From: QNZT01 sp964651755
GTDB lineage: Bacteria; Campylobacterota; Campylobacteria; Campylobacterales; QNZT01
Assembly: GCA_964651755.1 (NCBI GenBank)
Contig: CAZYZD010000104.1
Coordinates: 1-6,714 of the forward strand
DNA length: 6,714 nt
Direction: 5' to 3'
The translations under genes and the position numbers were made by a program. The notes under the pieces were generated by a model, which saw nothing but the letters and a program-made list of their open reading frames with translations, had not been told where the DNA came from and did not search any database. Of this stretch, positions 1 through 6,533 are shown piece by piece; position 1 is the stretch's first letter, and every line of letters starts with the position of its first letter.

Positions 1-115
1 GTGTAACCATAAGGATGGTATAGGGGTTTCGTTTGTAAGCGTTTCTTAGTTTAAGCGCGGGGAAATCCTCAGGCAGTGCTTCTTTGATATAATCGATTAT
101 TTGACAGATATTCAT
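1..115 (-). CDS. N-terminal fragment of an unidentified protein (possibly endonuclease III-like)
   Basis: The first 38 codons of a gene that runs off the left edge. Translation starts MNICQIIDYIKEALPEDF and the visible part ends KRNPYTILMVT. The ATG at 115-113 is preceded by AAGG at a 5-nt spacing, and that AAGG overlaps the TAA stop of the small ORF upstream, so the two are very likely co-transcribed and translationally coupled. An N-terminal helix followed by an N-P-Y/F-x-x-L stretch leading into a hydrophobic segment is how HhH-GPD/endonuclease III DNA glycosylases begin, where N-P-F-x-x-L precedes the first core helix. That is only a resemblance: the helix-hairpin-helix, catalytic Lys/Asp and iron-sulfur cysteines would lie outside the window. 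The existence of the gene is well supported; its product is a guess. Confidence 0.6.
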   Translation of the reverse strand, partial: MNICQIIDYIKEALPEDFPALKLRNAYKRNPYTILMVT

Positions 116-122
116 GATAACC

Positions 123-278
123 TTATCTATCTGGATTGAGTAGTTTTTTATCCATCTTCTTAAAGCCAAATACTTTTTTGCTAAAACCTTTCAAGCTTAC
201 ACCGATACGATAACTTTCATCATATATGAATAAAAATAAGATTTTGGATACTTTTTCATTTACTACAAATACATTCAA
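123..278 (-). CDS. 51-residue basic hypothetical protein with TTG start, possibly a truncated tail of a larger protein
   Basis: An uninterrupted 51-codon frame starting at TTG (278-276) and ending at TAA (125-123). AAGGG lies 6 nt before the TTG, which is a near-ideal Shine-Dalgarno placement, and in-frame TAA and TAG codons just upstream exclude a longer start. The stop overlaps the Shine-Dalgarno of the next gene, as expected for a translated first cistron, and a TATAAT promoter lies about 50 nt upstream. The protein is lysine-rich with a hydrophobic patch near residues 9-18 (KVSKILFLFI), then a conserved-looking stretch YRIGVSLKGFSKKVFGFKKM. I do not recognise it with certainty. The Y-x-I-G-x-S-L-K-x-x-x-K-K-x-F-x-F pattern reminds me of C-terminal tails of some mobile-element-linked DNA-binding proteins, so this could be the remnant of a longer gene that kept or gained a start site. 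No signal peptide or metal-binding motif is seen. Confidence 0.5.
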   Translation of the reverse strand: MNVFVVNEKVSKILFLFIYDESYRIGVSLKGFSKKVFGFKKMDKKLLNPDR

Positions 279-284
279 CTATTG

Positions 285-289
285 CCCTT
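285..289 (-). promoter_or_regulatory. Ribosome binding site AAGGG deciding the TTG start
   Basis: AAGGG followed by the six bases CAATAG and then TTG. This is the main reason for accepting the non-ATG start of the 51-codon ORF. No ATG in that frame occurs before codon 41. Confidence 0.5.
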
Positions 290-325
290 AAATATAATGC
301 AAAACATCAAAAATTACTATTTCTC

Positions 326-348
326 ATTATATCCAAAAGCCTTTACAA
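326..348 (-). promoter_or_regulatory. Putative epsilonproteobacterial sigma-70 promoter for the left-end small-ORF operon
   Basis: On the minus strand the order is TTGTAAAGGCTTTTGGA and then TATAAT (331-326). A perfect TATAAT preceded by a T-run and without a classical TTGACA box is the usual form of Campylobacter/Helicobacter-type housekeeping promoters. Transcription would begin near 319, giving a leader of about 40 nt to the TTG start at 278. It sits directly after the inverted repeat that follows the lipoprotein gene, so the layout of end-of-gene hairpin then promoter makes sense. Confidence 0.5.
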
Positions 349-381
349 ATATACTGCTTATAAAATCAATAAGCAGTATAT
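349..381 (-). terminator. 13-bp perfect inverted repeat after the giant lipoprotein gene, probable terminator
   Basis: Arms ATATACTGCTTAT (349-361) and ATAAGCAGTATAT (369-381) are perfectly complementary around a 7-nt loop. The hairpin starts 13 nt after the TAA stop of the lipoprotein gene, where an intrinsic terminator is expected. The stem is AT-rich and is followed on the minus strand by TTGTAAAG, not a proper U-run, so termination may be weak, or the hairpin may instead protect the 3' end of the mRNA. The symmetric stem could also act on plus-strand transcripts. Confidence 0.5.
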
Positions 382-394
382 CACTATCTTCACA

Positions 395-3300
395 TTACTG
401 AATATTCCTGACACATCTTACATGAAGATTACTATTTGTATCCGAAATTGTTACATCATCAATCTCACCACCAAACTCCAGAGCATATACATCTCCCTGC
501 TCATTTTGTGTAGATGACCAGTATTGAGATTCGCTTGTATTGACAAATGCACTTCTAAAGGAAATATTAACACCTGAAACAGTAGCAATTGAAAAGAGTT
601 CATTGATATTTGGCAATCTCCAGTCCGTGTAACCTGCTGTTGAAAGAGTAGAACAGTATGTTTTCGCATCTGTCCATGTATCTGTCGTAGTTGCAGTCTC
701 TGCTGTATCATCCCACATCAGATTATGTTTATGATCAAGTACAATTTGGCTATTATCATTTCGGATAAATTTAAATACCAATCCATCTCCCCGAACACAA
801 CGAATATGTTTTTGAGGTGCGTAAAGAAGAGAACCTGTAACACTATCTGCGTTATTAAAATCTATCCATGCATATGTAAAATCTGTATGCTCATTTACCC
901 AGTATCCTGTATCTGTTGCATATTTATTAAATATACCATTGATCTTTGCACCATTTTGTGACCTGTCCAAAAGATAATAAAGTTCATGTACTGTTGGTAT
1001 ACGCCAGTCTGTATAGCTTCCTGTATTCATATTGTTACAGGTATTTTCTGCATTACTCCAAGTATCAGATGAATTTAAAACCGAATTATCATCTATCCAC
1101 ATTAAATCAGTTGCCAAATCTGTCACAATTTCATTGCTATCATCTCTGGTCAAATTGGCATCTGCTCCATAAGCCCCGTCGTTACTGTCTCCTGTTTTGG
1201 GAAGTAGTGTTACAGGATCATCAGCACTGTTTTCGTATACAATGATATTCCCGGAAGCATCTCCGGCAACAACGTCTATATTGCCATCCAAATCAATATC
1301 TGCAGCAAATACCCTTTTAACATTATCTACTCCATTGACAACAATATGTTCAGGAAAACTTGTATCACTGCCAATATTTTCATACCATACAATTTTCCCA
1401 TTACTTTCAGACGAGTTAGTCAATATATCAATATCACCATCATTATCCATATCTACACCAGAAGCATAGTAAACAGAAGTAAGTCCTGTTGCAACCTGCT
1501 TTGGCATAAGAAAATTCGGTGTATCTGTCTGAGAATTCTGATGCCAGTAAATTGTATCACTCCCCTGAGAAACAGAGATAAGATCCACCCCATCATCTGC
1601 ATCAATTTTCCCCATAGCAGTAGCATAAACAGACTGAATCGTACTATCTATGAAATGCGGCGTAAAAGTTCCGGAACCATCATTGGAGTACCAGTCAATT
1701 CTGTTCTCGCCATTGGCAGAAGCTATAACATCCATAGCGCCATCATGATTCAAATCTATCACACTTATATGAACCGCCTGATTCATATTTGCATTATCAA
1801 TCAACTGTGGTGAAGCGAAGGTACCATCACCATTATTCTTCTGCCAGTCAATACGATTGTTATCCCATGAAGCTGTAATAAGATCTGGTTTATCGTCATT
1901 GTCCAAGTCTGCAACTGCAACAAAAGAGAGTCCTGATATACTATTTCCCACGCCATTACAACTAAAGTTCTGACTTCCGTCATTTTCACAATATACTACA
2001 GAATCTGTACCGTTATATGCTGTATAAACAATATCCAGATCATCATCGCCATCAAAATCTGCTGCCTGTACCGATTGTGCATTGGCTGCATCTGTTGCAA
2101 TAATATGTTCTATAAAGGTGAAATCTCCCCTGTTTTGATACCAGGCTATCTCTTTTCCTGAATCACCTGTTGAAGCAGAAAGAATATCCAAATCACCATC
2201 TTTATCCAGATCAATCATTTGTGCCCATTCAAAACCGCTTGCCTGTGTAGTAACACTATGCGATATAAAAGCAGATCCTGTATCAACAGGTTCAATTGTA
2301 ACTATAACTGTATCAGTGGCACTTGCCCCTTTATCATCAATCACTGTTAAAGTTATAGTGTGAGTTCCTTCACTGAAATCACTTTTGGAAATTGCTACAG
2401 TTGTACCAAGACTTGTCGTCCCTTCTCTCCACTCATAGGAAACAATACTTCCGTCATTATCACTACTCAAAGATGCATCCAGGGAAATATTTGTACCAAA
2501 AGGAGCAACTATATCATTGCCGGCATTGGCAATTGGAGGATCATTTACTTCTGTCACACTAATCGTAACATTTGCTTCGGCTGACTCACTCTGCGCATCT
2601 GCAACTACATAACTAAAAGAATCCGTACCATTAAAATTTTCAGCAGGTGTATAAAACAGATTTGGAGCAGTACCGCTAAGTGTTCCATGCTGTGGATTAT
2701 TTTTAATTTCATATGTTAACGAATCTCCATCTACATCACTACCACTCAAATTCACATCGACCATAGTATCCTCTGTAGTAACAACAGATTTATTATCCGC
2801 TACAGGAATATCATTTACTGAAGTAATACTAAGATCAATAGCCGCTACATTTGAGTCGCTAATGCCATCACTTACTTTAAACTCCAATCTATCCAATCCA
2901 TAAAAATTGGCAACAGGTGTATAGGTAACACTGTTTCCGGAAATAGTAACATTCCCCTGCAACGGTTGTGATACGATAATATAACTCAAAGTATCGTTAT
3001 CTTCATCATTTGCTCTAAGCGTAAAAGTAAGAGGAGTATCTTCTGACAACGTATATGTATCTGAAAAAGCAACAGGTGCGTCGTTTTTTACGGAAACTTC
3101 TATTGTTATTTTAGCTTCCTGGGAATTTTCACTACCGTCATTCACATAAAAAAAGAGAGTATCCGTTCCATTAAAATTAGCTTCCGGTACGTACTGACAC
3201 ACAGCACCACTGCAATTCAAACTACCATGTACAGGTTGCTGTGAAACTGTATATGTCAAACTATCACCGTCAATATCACTACCCGTTAATGTAAAATCAA

Positions 3301-5395
3301 GTAACTGATCTTCATTGATAGAAAAGCTATTTGCATCTGCAACCGGCATATCATTCACCGGTAAAATATCTAATGTCACAGTTGCACTGTTTGAATCTGC
3401 TTTGGAATCATTGGCGATAAAAGTAAAACTATCTTCTCCAAAATAGTTTGCATTCGGAGTATAATGCACTATATTGCCCGTCAATGTTACACTTCCGTGT
3501 GCAGGAAAAGTATCAATCGCAAATGTTAAAGAGTCATTCTCATCATCTGAAGCTGTCAATGTAATATCGATACTACCATCTTCAGAAAGATTTTGATCTA
3601 TATTTGTAGCTGTTGGTGCGGTATTGGGAAATTCTGTTACTGTAATAGTAACACTCCTTTTTTCAGAATTTGCAGTTCCATCATTTACCCAATAGTCAAA
3701 AGAATCCTCTCCTCTGTAGCCAGAAGCAGGTGTATAAACCAGATCTTTACCACTGCCGCCTATTGTTCCATGCGCCGGACTATCATGAAAATATGTCAAT
3801 GTATCACCATCTATATCAGTCGCAGAAAGCGTTATATTTAACGTATTATTCTCCATTACAGAATAATTTTTGGCTGTTACTTCCGGTATATCATTTACCG
3901 CAGTCACATCTACAGCCACTGTTGCTACAGATGAATATACCTTCCCGTCATTTGCACGATAGGTAAAACTATCTGTACCATAAAAGTTTATTTCAGGAAT
4001 ATAACGTACCTGATTCTGCATCACTGTTACTGTACCATGAGAAGGCTGTTGTACTATCTCAAAACTCAAAGCATCACCATCAACATCATTTGCATTGATC
4101 ACTGTATCCTTTGGCGTATCTTCCTCTGTTTCAATCATCATAGCATTTGCAACAGGTGCATCATTTTGTGCATTGATAGTAATACGTATGGTCGCTTCTT
4201 CAGAATCTACCTGACCATCATTGGCAACAAAATGCAAAGTCTCTATACCGTGCTGATTCGTAAAGGGTATGTAGTGCAGTATGTTACCGGTAATTGTTAC
4301 ACTTCCAAGTTGTGGAGCAGAAACCAATCTGTAAGATAAGCTATCCATTGTATCTGGATCATTTGCCTGCAATGAAATATCTACCGGCATATCTTCATTT
4401 GTTTCTACAGCAGAAGGAACAGCAACAGGGACATGATTAACATGATGAACATCAATATTTACAACAGCAACATTGGAATCTTCTACCCCATCATTGCTCT
4501 TATACCAAAAACTGTCAGATCCACTAAAACCTGGATTAGGAGTATAAAGAACAGTATCACCACTTAAAGAAACTGTACCGTGTGCAGGCAAAGTGACGAT
4601 TGTGTAAGTTAGAGTATCATTCTCTTTATCACTGGCAATCAAATCTAAATGCAGCGGTTGATCTTCATCTGTGGAGAAGGAAAGAGACTGGGCGACGGGT
4701 GCATCATTTCTGGGTTCAACTTTAATAGTTACAGAAGCATATTCGGAATCAATAGTTCCATCATTTGTTTTAAAAAAGAATTTATCTTCACCATAAAAAT
4801 CAGGATCAGGAATATATTGCAAATGTGCTGCTGTACCGCTTAATGTACCATGTTCGGGAAGTGAAACCAGCAAATACTTAAGTGCATCACCGTCAGCATC
4901 ACTTCCTTGCAGTGCACCTTTAAATAAAGTATCTTCGGGTGTTGTAAAAAATAGTTCCTGTGCCTGTGGTAAATGCTCTCCTTCCTCAATACTTTTAACA
5001 ACAACTTTGACATTGTCTTTAAACACTTTTCCGCTGGTATCAACCGCTTCAAGTATAATATTATGCTCCCCACTATCTAAAGGCTCAAGATAACACGCTT
5101 TATCTGTTGAATAAAGTGTCTCTTTTTCTTTCCAGCGATATTCTGTAAATACTCTTGATTTATCAAGCCTGCTGGAAAAAAGCATAATCTTGCTTCCTTC
5201 CAAAACATGCTGATCATCTCCCGCTGTAATAGCAGCCATCTCTTCAAATTCAGATTTTTTATCACGGGGGTCAGCTTTTTGTATCTGTGTTTTATTGCTA
5301 TCTGCAATAAAATCATCTTTTACTTCGGTGATTCCTGCACCACCACATCCACCAAATATAACTATAAAAAGTGTCATAAATGTCTTAAACATCAT
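395..5395 (-). CDS. Giant multidomain surface lipoprotein: PKD, nine Big_9-like repeats, PKD, seven FG-GAP units, two DUF1566 domains
   Basis: Predicted 1666-residue exported lipoprotein, probably outer-membrane anchored and reaching outward to bind a surface, glycan or partner; the ligand is unknown. The start MMFKTFMTLFIVIFGGC is a short basic/hydrophobic signal peptide with Cys17 as lipidation site; the lipobox F-G-G-C is not canonical at -3. Residues 18-55 are a polar linker. Residues 56-134 are a PKD-like Ig fold. Residues 140-949 hold nine Big_9/cadherin-like repeats, most with ND-x-P-V-A at the start, D-x-D-G-D or D-x-E-N-D, HGT and Y-x-P-x-x-x-F-x-G-x-D-x-F. Residues 951-1036 are a second PKD domain. 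Residues 1041-1392 carry seven Asp-rich FG-GAP/VCBS units. Residues 1396-1537 and 1541-1664 are two DUF1566 domains with LMW, YTDWR-[IL]-P, YW and RCVR motifs. The reading frame is intact. The start may be ATG 5395 or the adjacent ATG 5392, which is better spaced from AGGA. No sortase, T9SS or T1SS signal is evident. It is separated from hypE by 145 bases and is probably not functionally linked to it. Confidence 0.93.
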   Translation of the reverse strand: MMFKTFMTLFIVIFGGCGGAGITEVKDDFIADSNKTQIQKADPRDKKSEFEEMAAITAGDDQHVLEGSKIMLFSSRLDKSRVFTEYRWKEKETLYSTDKACYLEPLDSGEHNIILEAVDTSGKVFKDNVKVVVKSIEEGEHLPQAQELFFTTPEDTLFKGALQGSDADGDALKYLLVSLPEHGTLSGTAAHLQYIPDPDFYGEDKFFFKTNDGTIDSEYASVTIKVEPRNDAPVAQSLSFSTDEDQPLHLDLIASDKENDTLTYTIVTLPAHGTVSLSGDTVLYTPNPGFSGSDSFWYKSNDGVEDSNVAVVNIDVHHVNHVPVAVPSAVETNEDMPVDISLQANDPDTMDSLSYRLVSAPQLGSVTITGNILHYIPFTNQHGIETLHFVANDGQVDSEEATIRITINAQNDAPVANAMMIETEEDTPKDTVINANDVDGDALSFEIVQQPSHGTVTVMQNQVRYIPEINFYGTDSFTYRANDGKVYSSVATVAVDVTAVNDIPEVTAKNYSVMENNTLNITLSATDIDGDTLTYFHDSPAHGTIGGSGKDLVYTPASGYRGEDSFDYWVNDGTANSEKRSVTITVTEFPNTAPTATNIDQNLSEDGSIDITLTASDDENDSLTFAIDTFPAHGSVTLTGNIVHYTPNANYFGEDSFTFIANDSKADSNSATVTLDILPVNDMPVADANSFSINEDQLLDFTLTGSDIDGDSLTYTVSQQPVHGSLNCSGAVCQYVPEANFNGTDTLFFYVNDGSENSQEAKITIEVSVKNDAPVAFSDTYTLSEDTPLTFTLRANDEDNDTLSYIIVSQPLQGNVTISGNSVTYTPVANFYGLDRLEFKVSDGISDSNVAAIDLSITSVNDIPVADNKSVVTTEDTMVDVNLSGSDVDGDSLTYEIKNNPQHGTLSGTAPNLFYTPAENFNGTDSFSYVVADAQSESAEANVTISVTEVNDPPIANAGNDIVAPFGTNISLDASLSSDNDGSIVSYEWREGTTSLGTTVAISKSDFSEGTHTITLTVIDDKGASATDTVIVTIEPVDTGSAFISHSVTTQASGFEWAQMIDLDKDGDLDILSASTGDSGKEIAWYQNRGDFTFIEHIIATDAANAQSVQAADFDGDDDLDIVYTAYNGTDSVVYCENDGSQNFSCNGVGNSISGLSFVAVADLDNDDKPDLITASWDNNRIDWQKNNGDGTFASPQLIDNANMNQAVHISVIDLNHDGAMDVIASANGENRIDWYSNDGSGTFTPHFIDSTIQSVYATAMGKIDADDGVDLISVSQGSDTIYWHQNSQTDTPNFLMPKQVATGLTSVYYASGVDMDNDGDIDILTNSSESNGKIVWYENIGSDTSFPEHIVVNGVDNVKRVFAADIDLDGNIDVVAGDASGNIIVYENSADDPVTLLPKTGDSNDGAYGADANLTRDDSNEIVTDLATDLMWIDDNSVLNSSDTWSNAENTCNNMNTGSYTDWRIPTVHELYYLLDRSQNGAKINGIFNKYATDTGYWVNEHTDFTYAWIDFNNADSVTGSLLYAPQKHIRCVRGDGLVFKFIRNDNSQIVLDHKHNLMWDDTAETATTTDTWTDAKTYCSTLSTAGYTDWRLPNINELFSIATVSGVNISFRSAFVNTSESQYWSSTQNEQGDVYALEFGGEIDDVTISDTNSNLHVRCVRNIQ
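404..1210 (-). repeat. Tandem pair of DUF1566 (Lcl-type, lectin-fold-like) domains
   Basis: The C-terminal 270 residues of the lipoprotein contain the same domain twice. Copy 1 (residues 1396-1537) has DLMW (1430-1433), YTDWRIP (1461-1467), YW (1498-1499) and RCVRG (1532-1536). Copy 2 (1541-1664) has NLMW (1558-1561), YTDWRLP (1589-1595), YWSST (1625-1629) and VRCVR (1659-1663). Each copy has exactly two cysteines, 80 residues apart (1453/1533 and 1581/1661), which suggests one disulfide per domain. DUF1566 domains are often found at the C-terminus of exported bacterial proteins and are thought to bind ligands. Confidence 0.85.
1220..2275 (-). repeat. Seven FG-GAP/VCBS units, probable seven-bladed beta-propeller
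   Basis: Residues 1041-1392 of the lipoprotein contain seven Asp-rich loops spaced about 50 residues apart: 1062-1070, 1113-1121, 1163-1171, 1214-1222, 1263-1271, 1315-1323 and 1366-1374. They follow the pattern D-x-D-x-D-G-x-x-D seen in calcium-binding FG-GAP blades. Each is followed about 15 residues later by a strand of the type I-x-W-Y-x-N. The fifth loop (KIDADDGVD) has lost the first Asp and the Gly, and the second and third lack the Gly, so calcium may bind only some blades. Seven units match the integrin-alpha-like propeller count. Confidence 0.85.
2549..4978 (-). repeat. Array of nine Big_9/cadherin-like repeats
   Basis: Nine diverged repeats with approximate residue bounds 140-228, 229-319, 320-409, 411-499, 501-587, 591-679, 681-769, 771-859 and 861-949. 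Most begin ND-x-P-V-A, carry an E-D near residue 14-16, an acidic D-x-D-G-D or D-x-E-N-D turn, then P-x-H-G-[TS]-[VL], then Y-[TI]-P-x-x-x-[FY]-x-G-x-[DE], and end with ND-G-x-x-x-S. Such repeats form Ig-like beta-sandwiches, stiffened by calcium at the acidic linkers in related families, and would make a long rod between the membrane anchor and the propeller. The repeats differ clearly at the DNA level, so the array is old and unlikely to expand or contract by slippage. Confidence 0.88.
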
Positions 5396-5540
5396 AAATT
5401 CCTATTGCACACATAACTTCTCTACAATAAGAATCGACACTTTTAAGGTAAAAAATATCTACACAAACGAAAAAAGTCTATATAAATACCTTTCTGCTAC
5501 AATTTTCTACAAAAAAAGCTTTTATTTCATCATTTACACT
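5396..5540 (-). promoter_or_regulatory. hypE-to-lipoprotein intergenic region with weak promoter candidate
   Basis: An AT-rich gap of 145 bases between the hypE stop and the lipoprotein start. The best -10 candidate on the minus strand is TATATA (5484-5479), preceded by TTT and without a clear -35 box; a leader of about 80 nt would follow. There is no convincing stem-loop terminator for hypE: AAAAGC is followed directly by GCTTTTTTT-like sequence (about 5511-5523) without a usable loop. Whether the lipoprotein gene has its own promoter or is partly read through from the hyp operon cannot be decided here. Confidence 0.3.
5400..5403 (-). promoter_or_regulatory. Ribosome binding site AGGA of the lipoprotein gene; favours the second ATG
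   Basis: AGGA is separated by 4 nt from the ATG at 5395 and by 7 nt from the directly following ATG at 5392. The second spacing is closer to optimal, so translation may start one codon later (MFKTFM rather than MMFKTFM). The signal peptide is essentially unchanged. Confidence 0.5.
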
Positions 5541-6533
5541 CTAGCAAATCCGGGGCAGCAACTCTCCAGTCGGCAAATCCAAAAACCTTTTTGTCCCCCA
5601 GGAACTTTTTAGTATTACTCGTTTAGGATATGCTGTCGTCACTCTACCGACAACCTCAGCATTTTTATGAAAGGTTTTAAGCACATCCAAAGCTCTTTCC
5701 TTCTCTTCTTCAGGTACTGCCAATACAAATGTCCCTTCATTTGCCAAACTCACCGCTTCAAACCCCAGAAGTTCACAAATCCCCTGTACTTCTTCCTGTA
5801 CAGGAATCTTCTCTTCATCCACTTCAATACAAACATCTGAAGCACTTGCCCACTCATTTAACACTGCTGCCACACCGCCACGGGTTGCATCACGAAGTGC
5901 TATAATCTCAACATCTGCATCCATCAATGCTTTTATTTCAGGATAGAGCGATGCACAATCGGTTTCCAAACTACTTTCCAGCGAAATTCCCTCACGCGCA
6001 GCAAAGATTGTCGCACCGTGTGCACCTACATCACGACTTACCAGGATAGACATACCCTCTTTAAGTGCATGTGAAGAGATACCCTCTTTTTCAATCTCTC
6101 CAATACCTGTGGTATTGATAAAAAGTTTATCAACACTTCCTCTGGGTACAACCTTCGTATCCCCGCTGACAATTATAGCGCCATTTATTTCGAGCTCTTT
6201 TTTCATACTTCGGACTATCTTTTCAAGCTCCCTGACCGAAAATCCCTCTTCTATGATCACTGAACAGGTAAGATATTTTGGCTTTGCTCCCATCATTGCT
6301 AAATCATTACAAGTTCCACAAATAGAGAGTTTACCAATATCCCCGCCTGGAAAAAAGAGAGGAGAGACAGTAAAACTATCTGTTGTAAAAGCTAGTTTAC
6401 CACCCTCTATAACCGCGGCATCTTCACTTCGCTCTAAAATCTCATTTTTAAAGTGTTTATAAAATATCTTGCTTATTAATTCATGATTTTCCGCTCCACC
6501 ATTTCCATGGGCGATGGTAATCGTTTTATTCAT
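5541..6533 (-). CDS. hypE: [NiFe]-hydrogenase maturation factor HypE (carbamoyl dehydratase)
   Basis: HypE accepts a carbamoyl group from HypF on its C-terminal cysteine and dehydrates it with ATP to a thiocyanate. The cyanide is then passed to the iron held by HypC-HypD, forming the Fe(CN)2CO unit of cytoplasmic [NiFe]-hydrogenase assembly. The 330-residue length is normal. Seen in the sequence: HGNGG (9-13) at the N-terminus, TTDSF (50-54), the AIR-synthase-type stretch GTCNDLAMMGAKP (73-85), SGDTK (123-127), RDATRGGV (214-221), ANEGTF (264-269), and the terminal PRIC with Cys330. Lys127 and Glu266 are likely counterparts of the Lys and Glu proposed as catalytic in archaeal HypE. The start is ATG 6533 (MNKTITIAHGNGG), because AAGGAG lies 8-9 nt upstream; the in-frame ATG at 6560 would place the ribosome site inside the gene. 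hypD precedes it on the same strand, as in most hyp operons. No defects seen. Confidence 0.97.
   Translation of the reverse strand: MNKTITIAHGNGGAENHELISKIFYKHFKNEILERSEDAAVIEGGKLAFTTDSFTVSPLFFPGGDIGKLSICGTCNDLAMMGAKPKYLTCSVIIEEGFSVRELEKIVRSMKKELEINGAIIVSGDTKVVPRGSVDKLFINTTGIGEIEKEGISSHALKEGMSILVSRDVGAHGATIFAAREGISLESSLETDCASLYPEIKALMDADVEIIALRDATRGGVAAVLNEWASASDVCIEVDEEKIPVQEEVQGICELLGFEAVSLANEGTFVLAVPEEEKERALDVLKTFHKNAEVVGRVTTAYPKRVILKSSWGTKRFLDLPTGELLPRIC

Noticed and set aside
197..259. 20-codon ATG ORF on the minus strand overlapping the 51-codon ORF in another frame
   Set aside because: It has no Shine-Dalgarno sequence, is very short, and overlaps a better supported frame.
291..296. 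TATATT on the minus strand as a second -10 box for the small ORF
   Set aside because: Transcription would start after the AAGGG ribosome site, so it would not serve the TTG start; TATAAT at 331-326 fits better.
2549..4978. Periodic repeats of about 270 bases as a CRISPR or satellite array
   Set aside because: The periodicity is at protein level (Big_9 domains) with diverged DNA; there are no identical short direct repeats with unique spacers.
725..5316. Several open frames of 60-155 codons on both strands inside the lipoprotein gene
   Set aside because: They lie wholly within the 5-kb gene, have no domain-like composition or ribosome sites, and are explained by its repetitive, AT-rich sequence.
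5508..5525. AAAAGCTTTTTTT on the minus strand as an intrinsic terminator of hypE
   Set aside because: The complementary parts touch without a loop, so no stable stem can form; only a U-rich stretch remains.
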